Assembly (NCBI GenBank): GCA_965236175.1
Contig: CBDEAT010000010.1
Location: 1 to 16,826, forward strand
Direction: 5' to 3'
From: Fontibacterium universale
GTDB lineage: Bacteria; Pseudomonadota; Alphaproteobacteria; Pelagibacterales; Pelagibacteraceae
Length of the DNA: 16,826 nt
Part shown: positions 6,822 through 14,031 of the stretch, piece by piece
Layout of the letters: every line of letters begins with the position of its first letter
Position numbering within the stretch: the first letter of the stretch is position 1
Program-made: the position numbers and the translations under genes
Notes under the pieces: model-generated
What the model saw: the letters and a program-made list of their open reading frames with translations, nothing else
The model's database searches: none
What the model was told of the DNA's origin: nothing

Positions 6822-8177
6822 ATGGTTAAACAATACGTTAAGAAAATTACTTCTGCATTAAGTGCAGTAGTTTTTCTTACAACAATAATATTGCCAGCAA
6901 ATTTATTTGCGCAAGCAAAAGAGACGCAATATTTTCCTATACCAAGTAGCCGCGTAGGTCCTTACTCAGCAATGGGTACTGGTTACTACGGTGCACAAAT
7001 TGACTATATGAATTATGTCAATGCTACTGGTGGCGTAAATGGAGTTATGTTGACATGGCAAGAGTGTGAAACAGAATATAACGCAGCAAAAACTGTAGAG
7101 TGCTATCAAAGACTTATGACAAAAGATGGTCAGAAGATGGTAGTGTTTGATACACTAGGAACGCCTGGTGCTTACGCAGTTATTAATCGTATGGCAGAGG
7201 ACAAAGTTGTTTTAGCTCAGTACGGTTATGGAAGAACAGATGCTGCTGACGGTACAGTTTGGCCTTGGGTGTTCAATGCCGCAAGTAGTTATTGGTCACA
7301 AATCGCAGTTAAACTAAGATGGATGGCTGAACTTGAAGGTGGTGGACCAGAGAAATTAAAGGGTAAAAAAATAGTTCACCTTCACATTGATACTGCATAT
7401 GGACGTGAACCACTTCCAACAATGAGAAGACTTGCTAAAGAATGGGGATTTACATTAGTAGAAATTGCTATTGCTCCTCCAGGATTAGAACAACAGTCTC
7501 AGTGGTTACAAATCAGACAAGAAAAACCTGATTGGGTAACTTTCTGGGGTGCAGGTTCTGGAATGAATTCAACAGCGATGACGAATGCTGCTCGAATTAA
7601 TTTCCCAAGAACAAAAATGATGTACGTTACTTTTGGTGGAGCCGAGGAGGATATGATTCCTGCTGGTGACTCTGCTAACGGAACTTATGTTGTTTCAAAT
7701 GCGCTTCCTGGAAAAAACTATCCTTTAATTAAGAATATTCAGGAAAAAGTTTATAAAGCTGGAAAAGGAAATATGGCTGATCCAAATCGTGTTGGTACCG
7801 CTTATTACAACAGAGGCTTAGGCGCTTCTATTTTGTGGGTTGAAGCATTAAGGAATGCACAAAAAATGCACAATAAAGTTGGAAAAGCAGTTACTAGCGA
7901 AGAGTTTAGAGCTGGATATGAAGCTATAAACATGACTGACGCTAGGATGAAAGAGCTTGGCATTGAAGGAATGCTAGCTTCTTTTGCTCTTTCTTGTTCA
8001 CAGCATGAAGGTGCTGGTAAATTTGCTTTAATGCAATGGGACGGTAAAGCACAAGCTTTCAAGAAAGTTAAGGATTGGACAGGACCTAACGATCCAAAAG
8101 CTATAAGAGCTCAAATCGTAGAATCAGCAGCAAAGTATGCTGAGGAAAATAAAATTACACCTAAAAAGTGTAGTTAA
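6822..8177 (+). CDS. Periplasmic substrate-binding protein of a Liv-type ABC importer
   Basis: This 451-residue protein is the solute receptor of the adjacent importer. It begins with a signal peptide: basic MVKQYVKK, a hydrophobic core at about 11-29, and an FAQA stretch with likely cleavage after Ala30 or Ala32. The mature part looks like a family 1 (Peripla_BP_6) binding protein: YFPIPSSRVGPYSAMGTGYYG near the start, the ECETEYNAAKTVECYQRL region (81-98, with Cys82 and Cys94), and a second lobe near VHLHIDTAYGRE (185-196). Cys392 and Cys450 are the only other cysteines, so disulfides are possible. The gene is visibly less AT-rich than its neighbours and follows the window's best promoter and ribosome binding site, suggesting strong expression. 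It looks unlike urea receptors. Relatives of this system take branched-chain amino acids, amides, aromatic acids or other carboxylates; I cannot assign the ligand. Confidence 0.9.
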   Translation: MVKQYVKKITSALSAVVFLTTIILPANLFAQAKETQYFPIPSSRVGPYSAMGTGYYGAQIDYMNYVNATGGVNGVMLTWQECETEYNAAKTVECYQRLMTKDGQKMVVFDTLGTPGAYAVINRMAEDKVVLAQYGYGRTDAADGTVWPWVFNAASSYWSQIAVKLRWMAELEGGGPEKLKGKKIVHLHIDTAYGREPLPTMRRLAKEWGFTLVEIAIAPPGLEQQSQWLQIRQEKPDWVTFWGAGSGMNSTAMTNAARINFPRTKMMYVTFGGAEEDMIPAGDSANGTYVVSNALPGKNYPLIKNIQEKVYKAGKGNMADPNRVGTAYYNRGLGASILWVEALRNAQKMHNKVGKAVTSEEFRAGYEAINMTDARMKELGIEGMLASFALSCSQHEGAGKFALMQWDGKAQAFKKVKDWTGPNDPKAIRAQIVESAAKYAEENKITPKKCS

Positions 8178-8200
8178 ACCTTAAATTATTAAGTTTAATT

Positions 8201-8248
8201 TAGGGAGTGTGAATTATTTTGAACATTGAAAATAGTTTACACTCCCTA
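8201..8248 (+). terminator. Long stem-loop after the binding-protein gene (attenuator or mRNA stabiliser)
   Basis: The arms at 8202-8220 and 8229-8247 pair over 19 bases around the 8-base loop GAACATTG, and bases 8201 and 8248 add a twentieth pair. Two of the pairs are G-T wobbles. The outer half contains AGGGAGTGT opposite ACACTCCCT, which is GC-rich for this region. A short T-containing run (ATTTTAAT) follows. The position, 24 bases after the binding-protein stop and 45 before the first ATPase gene, is where transporter operons often place a partial terminator or 3' RNA-protecting hairpin, so that the receptor is made in excess of the membrane parts. No convincing promoter is seen between the hairpin and 8293, so the downstream genes probably depend on read-through. 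Confidence 0.75.
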
Positions 8249-8292
8249 TTTTAATATCTAAGTTGCACGAGAAAAAATAATACAGAATTTTA

Positions 8293-9102
8293 ATGGGGAA
8301 AGATTCTAAAAATATATTAGAGGTTAAAAACATAGAAGTAGTCTATGACAATGTTATCTTAGCGCTTCATAATGTCTCCCTTAATGTCCCGCGAGGAAAA
8401 ATTGTAGCTCTGCTAGGAGCAAATGGTGCTGGAAAAAGCACAACTTTAAAATCAATATCAACTATGCTTGCTTCTGAAAGAGGCAAAGTTACAAAAGGTG
8501 CAATTACTTATGATGAACATGTAATTGAAAATCAAACTCCATCAGAAATGGTTAGACTTGGAATGGTACAGGTTCTTGAAGGCAGAAGGTGTTTTGGACA
8601 TTTAACTGTTGAAGAAAATATTATTGCTGGAGCGTATTCAAGAAAATTATCAAGAGGAGATTTAAATCAAGAACTAGAAAAGATTTATAGTTATTTCAAA
8701 AGACTAAAAGAAAGAAGAAAAAGCCAAGCTGGATACACATCTGGTGGTGAGCAACAAATGGTGGCCGTTGCAAGAGCAATGATGACAAAACCAAAAATGC
8801 TTTTGTTGGATGAGCCATCTATGGGTTTAGCCCCGCAGTTAGTTGCAGAAATATTCAATATTGTAAAAATGTTAAATGAAAAAGAGGGAGTTAGTATTTT
8901 ATTAGCTGAACAAAATACCAATATCGCTCTTAAAAATTCTGACTATGGATATATACTTGAAACAGGAAAAATAATGTTAGAAGGATCAGCAAAAAGCTTA
9001 TTAGGTAATGATCAGGTAAAAGAGTTGTATTTAGGAATTTCAAAAGGAAAAAGATTAAATTTTAGAGACGCTATCAAGGATAATGAGAAAAAAAATAATT
9101 AA
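8293..9102 (+). CDS. livF: ABC importer ATP-binding protein, LivF type
   Basis: This 269-residue cytoplasmic ATPase powers the importer together with the next gene product. It shows Walker A GANGAGKST (42-50), Q-loop Gln93 in the MVQVLEGRRCF context typical of LivF, the signature SGGEQ (150-154), Walker B MLLLDEP (169-175) followed by the LivF-type SMGLAP, and an AEQN switch segment. After the usual LivF end (YLGI) there is an extra lysine-rich tail of about 20 residues. No good ribosome binding site precedes the ATG, and the gene lies 45 bases beyond a strong hairpin, so its expression is probably lower than that of the receptor. Its stop codon overlaps the next start by one base (TAATG), implying coupled translation. 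The subfamily is clear; the substrate is not. Confidence 0.92.
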   Translation: MGKDSKNILEVKNIEVVYDNVILALHNVSLNVPRGKIVALLGANGAGKSTTLKSISTMLASERGKVTKGAITYDEHVIENQTPSEMVRLGMVQVLEGRRCFGHLTVEENIIAGAYSRKLSRGDLNQELEKIYSYFKRLKERRKSQAGYTSGGEQQMVAVARAMMTKPKMLLLDEPSMGLAPQLVAEIFNIVKMLNEKEGVSILLAEQNTNIALKNSDYGYILETGKIMLEGSAKSLLGNDQVKELYLGISKGKRLNFRDAIKDNEKKNN

Positions 9103-9965
9103 TGGTTATTAGGAAAAAAAGTGAGAAAAAAATTAATAAAAAAAGTAAAAAAATAGTAAAAAAAACTATGACACAAGGTAGAAAATTTAAAATTGGAAAA
9201 CCTATTTTAGAAGTTAAAAATATTTCTTTAAGTTTTGGTGGCGTTAAAGCTATTACTAATATTTCATTTGACGTTTTGGAGCATGAAATAAGAGCCCTTA
9301 TCGGACCAAATGGTGCTGGAAAAAGCTCATTGCTTAACTGTATTAATGGAATTTATAAGCCACAGGAGGGAAAAATATTATTTAAAGGAGATGTTTTAGA
9401 AAAAATCACTCCTAATATTATTGCTCAAAAAGGAATTTCTAGAACTTTTCAAAACTTAGCTCTTTTTAAAAGAATGTCAGTTTTAGATAATATTTTAGTG
9501 GGTAGAAAACTTCATTCAAAAGCTAATTTCTTTGAAGTAGCACTTCAACTTCCAAGAGCAAGAAGAGAAGAAAAGCAAAATAGAGAAAAGTGTGAAGAAA
9601 TTATTAAATTCTTAGAAATTGAAAATATTAAGCACACGCCGGTTGGAAAACTTCCTTACGGCCTGCAAAAAAAAGTTGAATTAGGACGAGCACTTGCAAC
9701 AGAAGCTAATGTGCTGTTGTTAGATGAGCCAATGGCTGGGATGAACGTTGAAGAAAAAAGAGATATGTGCAGATTTATTTTAAAAGTAAATGATCAACTT
9801 GGAACAACTATAGTTTTAATTGAGCATGATATGGGTGTGGTAATGGATATTTCTGATAGAGTTGTTGTTCTTGACTATGGAAAAATTATTGGTGATGATG
9901 TGCCAGATAAAGTTAGAGCTAATAAAAAAGTTATCGATGCTTATTTAGGAGTTGCCCATGACTGA
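9102..9965 (+). CDS. livG: ABC importer ATP-binding protein, LivG type
   Basis: This is the second ATPase of the importer, 287 residues. Walker A is GPNGAGKSS (68-76), Q-loop GISRTFQN (111-118), Walker B VLLLDEP (204-210) and H-loop His242 in IEHDMGVVMDI. The signature LPYGLQKKVELGRAL (184-198) departs from LSGGQ in the way usual for LivG, and MAGMN follows Walker B as in LivG. The N-terminus carries about 25 extra residues, mostly Lys, Arg and Ser, before the domain begins near residue 34. A second in-frame ATG at 9168 would remove 22 of them. I keep the upstream start because it forms a one-base stop/start overlap with livF, while neither ATG has a clear ribosome binding site. The gene ends inside the start of the first permease gene (8-base overlap). 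Confidence 0.91.
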   Translation: MVIRKKSEKKINKKSKKIVKKTMTQGRKFKIGKPILEVKNISLSFGGVKAITNISFDVLEHEIRALIGPNGAGKSSLLNCINGIYKPQEGKILFKGDVLEKITPNIIAQKGISRTFQNLALFKRMSVLDNILVGRKLHSKANFFEVALQLPRARREEKQNREKCEEIIKFLEIENIKHTPVGKLPYGLQKKVELGRALATEANVLLLDEPMAGMNVEEKRDMCRFILKVNDQLGTTIVLIEHDMGVVMDISDRVVVLDYGKIIGDDVPDKVRANKKVIDAYLGVAHD

Positions 9966-10863
9966 TTCAATTTTATTCTTCTTTGAAGTTCTTGTTGGCG
10001 GCTTATTGTCAGGAACGATGTATTCGTTAGTAGCTCTTGGCTTTGTCCTTATTTACAAAGCATCATCAACATTTAATTTTGCACAAGGTGCTATGGTGTT
10101 CTTTGCCGTACTTTCATTTTGCGGATTTATGGAATACGGAATGCCGTTTGGAGTTGCTTTTTTTGCAGTTGTTCTTCTGATGATATTGGTTGGTTTATTG
10201 ACTGAAAGATTAGTGCTTCGTCCATTAATGAATCAAAGTGAAGATACAGTTTTGATGGCAACGATTGGACTAGGTTTCGTTCTTGAAGGACTTGCTCAGG
10301 CAAAATGGGGTGTTGAAGTTAGAAAATTAAGTCTTGGAATTGGAGACTTTCCCATCCCGTGGATTGCAGATAATTTAAAATTATTTATTAGTGCACTTGA
10401 TTTAACAGCAGGTTTAGTTGCGTTCGGTATGATCGCTCTTCTTACGCTTTTATTCAAATACACAAAAATTGGACTTGGATTGAGAGCAGTTGCTGACGAT
10501 CCCGGAGCTGCAAGCTCTATTGGAATTCCTTTAAAGCATATCATGCTACTCGTTTGGTCTGCAGCAGGCGTTGTTGCTTTGGTTGCTGGTATGATGTGGG
10601 GAGCAAGAGCAGGAGTTCAATTTGCTCTTATTGAATTAGCGTTAAAAGCCTTGCCAGTTCTAATTATTGGAGGATTCTCATCAATTCCTGGAGCAATTGT
10701 AGGTGGATTACTGGTGGGTGCTGTTGAAAAAGTTTTAGAAGTTTATATCGGACCTTACTTTAAAGGCGGAATCGAAGCTTGGGCTCCATATATGTTATCA
10801 ATATTATTTTTACTCTATAGACCAGAAGGTTTATTTGGAGAAAAAATAATTAGGAGAGTTTAA
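9958..10863 (+). CDS. livH: ABC importer inner-membrane permease, LivH type
   Basis: This is one of the two membrane-spanning subunits of the importer, 301 residues with about eight hydrophobic segments. LivH hallmarks are SGTMYSLVALGFVLIYKAS (18-36), FNFAQG (39-44) and the ATPase-docking loop GLRAVADDPGAASSIGI (174-190), plus the C-terminal LYRPEGLFGE (286-295). I start it at the ATG at 9958 rather than the in-frame TTG at 9952, because AGGAG at 9947-9951 sits six bases before that ATG and immediately against the TTG. The start overlaps the end of livG by 8 bases, so the two are probably translationally coupled. The livM-type partner follows 3 bases after its stop. Confidence 0.92.
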   Translation: MTDSILFFFEVLVGGLLSGTMYSLVALGFVLIYKASSTFNFAQGAMVFFAVLSFCGFMEYGMPFGVAFFAVVLLMILVGLLTERLVLRPLMNQSEDTVLMATIGLGFVLEGLAQAKWGVEVRKLSLGIGDFPIPWIADNLKLFISALDLTAGLVAFGMIALLTLLFKYTKIGLGLRAVADDPGAASSIGIPLKHIMLLVWSAAGVVALVAGMMWGARAGVQFALIELALKALPVLIIGGFSSIPGAIVGGLLVGAVEKVLEVYIGPYFKGGIEAWAPYMLSILFLLYRPEGLFGEKIIRRV

Positions 10864-10866
10864 TTT

Positions 10867-11895
10867 ATGAAACCTGTTTTTATGAGATACACAAAAGCTG
10901 ACATTATAAATTTTGTCGTGTTATTAGTGATAGGTTTTTTAGTGATACCTAATGTTATCACAAGTGATTATTGGTACACTTCCATTTTAATACCTTGGTT
11001 ATGTTTAACCCTTGCAGCCTTGGGTCAAAATATTGTGATGGGATATACCGGACAATTATCTTTAGGTGCAGCGGGCTTTATGTGCGCAGGAGCTTATGCC
11101 TGTTACAATATGATGCTTCGAATACCTGATATGCCTTTCTTAGGAGCATTAGTTTTATCAGGATTAATTGCAGCATGTCTTGGACTTATATTTGGATTAC
11201 CAAGTCTTAGAATTAGAGGAATTTATTTAATGGTTGCAACCTTAGCATCACAATTTTTTATTGTGTGGGTTATAGACAAATTCGGCTGGTTTAAAAACTA
11301 TGACGTTTCTGGATCAACTACTTTTCAAAAAATATACATAAATGGAGTGGCCTTTACTAATGGATATATGATGTATCTTTTGGTGGCAGCAATTGTAACT
11401 ATTATAACCTTGCTCGCTATTAATATGGCTCGTGGATCTACGGGCAGAAACTGGATGGCAGTTAGAGATATGGATATAGCTGCAGAGTCTATGGGTGTTT
11501 CGCTTTTAAAAACTAAGTTACAAGCTTTTGCGATTAACGCTTTTTTATGCGGTATAGCAGGAGCTCTTTATACTTATACATATTTAAAAAGTGTTGAACC
11601 GTTTGCAGCTTTCAATATCAGTCTGTCATTTAAAATTATGTTTATGGCGATCATTGGAGGGCTTGGAACAATTTCCGGTGCATTTATTGGGGCTGCATTT
11701 ATTTTACTTTTTCCAGTTGTCTTAAACGCTCTTGGTAACAACGTATTCCACGGTATGATTGATGCAACAATCATAAGCTCCATTGAGCAAATCGTATTTG
11801 GTGGATTAATCATAACATTAATGATTTTTGAGCCGCTTGGATTTGCAAAATTATGGGAAACATTAAAACAAAAAGTAATAAGAACAAAATCTTAA
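10867..11895 (+). CDS. livM: ABC importer inner-membrane permease, LivM type
   Basis: This is the second permease subunit, 342 residues with about eight to ten hydrophobic segments. The family motif GYTGQLSLGAAGF (59-71) and the ATPase-contact loop WMAVRDMDIAAESMG (196-210) are clear, as are GALYTYTYLKSVEPFAAFN (232-250) and the following GGLGTISGAFIGA (264-276). GGAGAG at 10852-10857 lies upstream of the ATG as a plausible ribosome binding site. With the preceding gene it would form the transmembrane heterodimer, completing a five-part system of receptor, two ATPases and two permeases. The last 43 bases are also read in another frame by the small membrane-protein gene that follows. No substrate information is visible in the permeases. 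Confidence 0.93.
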   Translation: MKPVFMRYTKADIINFVVLLVIGFLVIPNVITSDYWYTSILIPWLCLTLAALGQNIVMGYTGQLSLGAAGFMCAGAYACYNMMLRIPDMPFLGALVLSGLIAACLGLIFGLPSLRIRGIYLMVATLASQFFIVWVIDKFGWFKNYDVSGSTTFQKIYINGVAFTNGYMMYLLVAAIVTIITLLAINMARGSTGRNWMAVRDMDIAAESMGVSLLKTKLQAFAINAFLCGIAGALYTYTYLKSVEPFAAFNISLSFKIMFMAIIGGLGTISGAFIGAAFILLFPVVLNALGNNVFHGMIDATIISSIEQIVFGGLIITLMIFEPLGFAKLWETLKQKVIRTKS

Positions 11896-12164
11896 TTTAT
11901 TTTATTGCAGCAATCGTCATCACCGCAATTATTTTAACAATAATATTTTTTTCAACACGCAAATCCGCATTAGAAAAATGTGCGGATGTAGGATTTATTT
12001 ACATTTGGGGCGAGCAAAATAAGGCTTATATAAGCAAGAGTTTTAAGGAAAAAATCAGTGATAATAAGAATTTTAAAGATTTTCCATACACAAAACTATT
12101 TGGAATTTGTGATCAAAGCCAACAACAGTACCCAGAAAAGTTTAAAGAAAAATGGGGAAGGTAA
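11853..12164 (+). CDS. Small single-helix membrane protein of unknown function
   Basis: This 103-residue open frame is not recognised. It has a basic N-terminus (KTKSNKNK), one long hydrophobic helix at about 13-33, then a polar, lysine-rich domain of some 65 residues with Cys43 and Cys86. The topology suggests an N-terminal anchor with the soluble part in the periplasm, where the two cysteines could form a disulfide. The first 43 bases overlap the end of livM in a different frame, and no convincing ribosome binding site precedes the ATG. It ends 8 bases before the convergent fhs stop, so it fills the only space between two solid genes. Its balanced composition and membrane anchor favour a real gene, perhaps co-transcribed with the importer, but a functional link is unproven. 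Confidence 0.6.
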   Translation: MGNIKTKSNKNKILIYFIAAIVITAIILTIIFFSTRKSALEKCADVGFIYIWGEQNKAYISKSFKEKISDNKNFKDFPYTKLFGICDQSQQQYPEKFKEKWGR

Positions 12165-12172
12165 TTAAGTTT

Positions 12173-13843
12173 TTATAAGCCAACAATCTTGCCATTAAGA
12201 TAATCAATATTCTCCGCCGAAGGAACTTTTGACAATCCCGGCATCGTCATTATATTTCCACAAATTATAACAATAAATTCAGCTCCAGCAGAAAAACGAA
12301 TTTCACGAACTGCAATACTGTGGTTTGATGGCGCTCCTCTTAACTTTGGATCTGTAGAGAAAGAACTTTGAGTCTTTGCAATACAAATTGGAAAATGTCC
12401 ATATCCTGTGTCTTGTAAATTTTGAATTTGAGCTTTTACTTTGTCGTCCATAGTTACTTCGTTTGCTCTATAAATTTTCTTTGCAACTTTATTAATTTTT
12501 TCAATTAACGTGTCTTTGTCTTCATAGGCATATTGCATTTTTTGATTGGAATTTTCAGATAATTCAACAACAATTTTTGCAAGATCAACAGCTCCTTTGC
12601 CACCATCACTCCAGTGCGAAGAAAGTACAGTTTTTACATTTAATTTTTTCATTCTTTCAAAGATTAACTGAATTTCTGCTGGTGTATCACTTGTAAACTT
12701 ATTAATAGCTACAACGCATGGTAAATTAAATACTTTAGTCATGTTCTCAACATGACGTTCTAAATTAACAAGTCCTTTATCAAGAGCAGAGATATCTTCT
12801 TTAGTTAAGTTAGAAAGTTCTGCACCACCGTGATATTTGATGGCTCGAACAGTTGCAACTAATACAGTTACTGAAGGATAGAGACCAGTCTTTCTGCATT
12901 TAATATCAATAAATTTTTCAGCACCTAAGTCAGCACCAAAGCCAGCTTCAGTGACTACATAGTCTGAAATTTTTAATGCTGCTTTCGTGGCTATTACCGA
13001 ATTGCAACCATGCGCAATATTTGCAAACGGACCTCCATGAATAAAGACTGGATTGTTTTCTAACGTCTGTACTAAGTTTGGAGCTAATGCATCTTTTAAA
13101 AGTGCCGTCATTGCACCAACGGCTTTTAAATCTTTTGCAATAACGGGTTCATTTTTATTATTATAAGCTACAACAATTTGACCAATACGTTTTTTTAAAT
13201 CTTCAACGGAAGTCGAAAGGCAAAAGATCGCCATGATCTCAGAAGCAGCTACAATGTCAAAGCCACCTTCACGTGGAAACCCCACTTTTTTTTCATTTAA
13301 TCCTAAAGTAATTTTGCGTAGAGCTCGGTCATTCATGTCTATCGTACGTCTCCATTGAATAGTTTTGATATCAATTCCTAATTCATTGCCGTGATAAATA
13401 TGGTTATCCAACATTGCTGCTAATAAATTATGAGCAGCAGCAATTGCCGCAAAATCACCTGTAAAATGAAAATTAATATCTTCCATTGGCACTATCTGCG
13501 CTAGTCCTCCACCTGTAGCTCCGCCTTTAATTCCAAAGACAGGACCTAAAGATGGTTCACGTAAACAAATCATTGTTTTTTTCCCAATGCTACTTAAAGC
13601 ATCTCCCAAACCTACCGTAGTTGTAGTTTTTCCTTCACCAGCAGGAGTTGGGCTAATAGCTGTAACTAATATTAATTTACCGTCTTTGTTATTTTTTAAT
13701 TTATCTAAATAAGAAAATGAAACTTTTGCTTTATAGCGTCCATAATTCTCAAGATCATCTTCATGAATACCTAAACGCTCTTTAGCGATATCGGAAATCT
13801 TTCGCATTTTTGCTTTTTGAGCTATTTCGATATCACTTTGCAT
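12173..13843 (-). CDS. fhs: Formate-tetrahydrofolate ligase (10-formyl-THF synthetase)
   Basis: The enzyme joins formate to tetrahydrofolate with ATP to give 10-formyl-tetrahydrofolate. The reverse direction releases formate and conserves ATP. The 556-residue monofunctional form has the normal bacterial length. The ATP-binding loop TPAGEGKT (66-73) is followed by TTTVGLGDAL, then EPSLGPVFGIKGGATGGG (96-113), which is characteristic of the family, and the C-terminal FSTDPKLRGAPSNH and TMPGLSKVPSAENIDYLNG stretches. The ATG at 13843 opens an N-terminal helix (IEIAQKAKMRKISDIA) typical of the family. It is transcribed away from pntA and towards the importer operon. A candidate promoter on the minus strand, TTGAAC-17 nt-TAAATT at about 13957-13985, is weak. 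With the formate dehydrogenase nearby it offers formate two fates: oxidation or entry to folate C1 pools. Confidence 0.97.
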   Translation of the reverse strand: MQSDIEIAQKAKMRKISDIAKERLGIHEDDLENYGRYKAKVSFSYLDKLKNNKDGKLILVTAISPTPAGEGKTTTTVGLGDALSSIGKKTMICLREPSLGPVFGIKGGATGGGLAQIVPMEDINFHFTGDFAAIAAAHNLLAAMLDNHIYHGNELGIDIKTIQWRRTIDMNDRALRKITLGLNEKKVGFPREGGFDIVAASEIMAIFCLSTSVEDLKKRIGQIVVAYNNKNEPVIAKDLKAVGAMTALLKDALAPNLVQTLENNPVFIHGGPFANIAHGCNSVIATKAALKISDYVVTEAGFGADLGAEKFIDIKCRKTGLYPSVTVLVATVRAIKYHGGAELSNLTKEDISALDKGLVNLERHVENMTKVFNLPCVVAINKFTSDTPAEIQLIFERMKKLNVKTVLSSHWSDGGKGAVDLAKIVVELSENSNQKMQYAYEDKDTLIEKINKVAKKIYRANEVTMDDKVKAQIQNLQDTGYGHFPICIAKTQSSFSTDPKLRGAPSNHSIAVREIRFSAGAEFIVIICGNIMTMPGLSKVPSAENIDYLNGKIVGL

Positions 13844-14031
13844 AATTCTTTAATCATTTTTAAGTCTTAATGAGATTACAGCTTTTGTAAGCTCACTCAA
13901 AATACACCAAAAAAACTAGTAGCAATTATTACGTGTATTAGTTTCTTTTCTGTTATTTCAAATTTACATTTGATAATAGACTTGTTCAATATTTTTTTAA
14001 ATTAGTTTTAATTTTTTAAAAGTTATACAGA
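13844..14031. promoter_or_regulatory. Divergent intergenic region between fhs and pntA
   Basis: This 188-base AT-rich spacer must hold promoters for both fhs (leftward) and the pnt operon (rightward). It contains a perfect inverted repeat, TCAAAT-TTAC-ATTTGA (13958-13973), which could be an operator. A small hairpin, AGCTT-TTGT-AAGCT (13879-13892), would lie in the fhs leader. No riboswitch-like fold and no consensus-quality promoter could be recognised by eye. The regulatory reading rests on position alone; in DNA this AT-rich such repeats can occur by chance. Confidence 0.4.

Noticed and set aside
9952..9957. TTG start for the LivH-type permease, two codons upstream of the ATG at 9958
   Set aside because: AGGAG at 9947-9951 directly abuts the TTG but sits at a normal six-base distance from the ATG, so the ATG is the better start.
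6822..11895. Urea importer (urt operon) assignment
   Set aside because: The gene order is superficially similar, but the receptor sequence does not resemble UrtA and no urease genes are present.
13844..14031. Riboswitch in the leader of fhs or pntA
   Set aside because: Only a 5-bp hairpin and a short inverted repeat are visible; no conserved multi-stem aptamer could be traced by eye.
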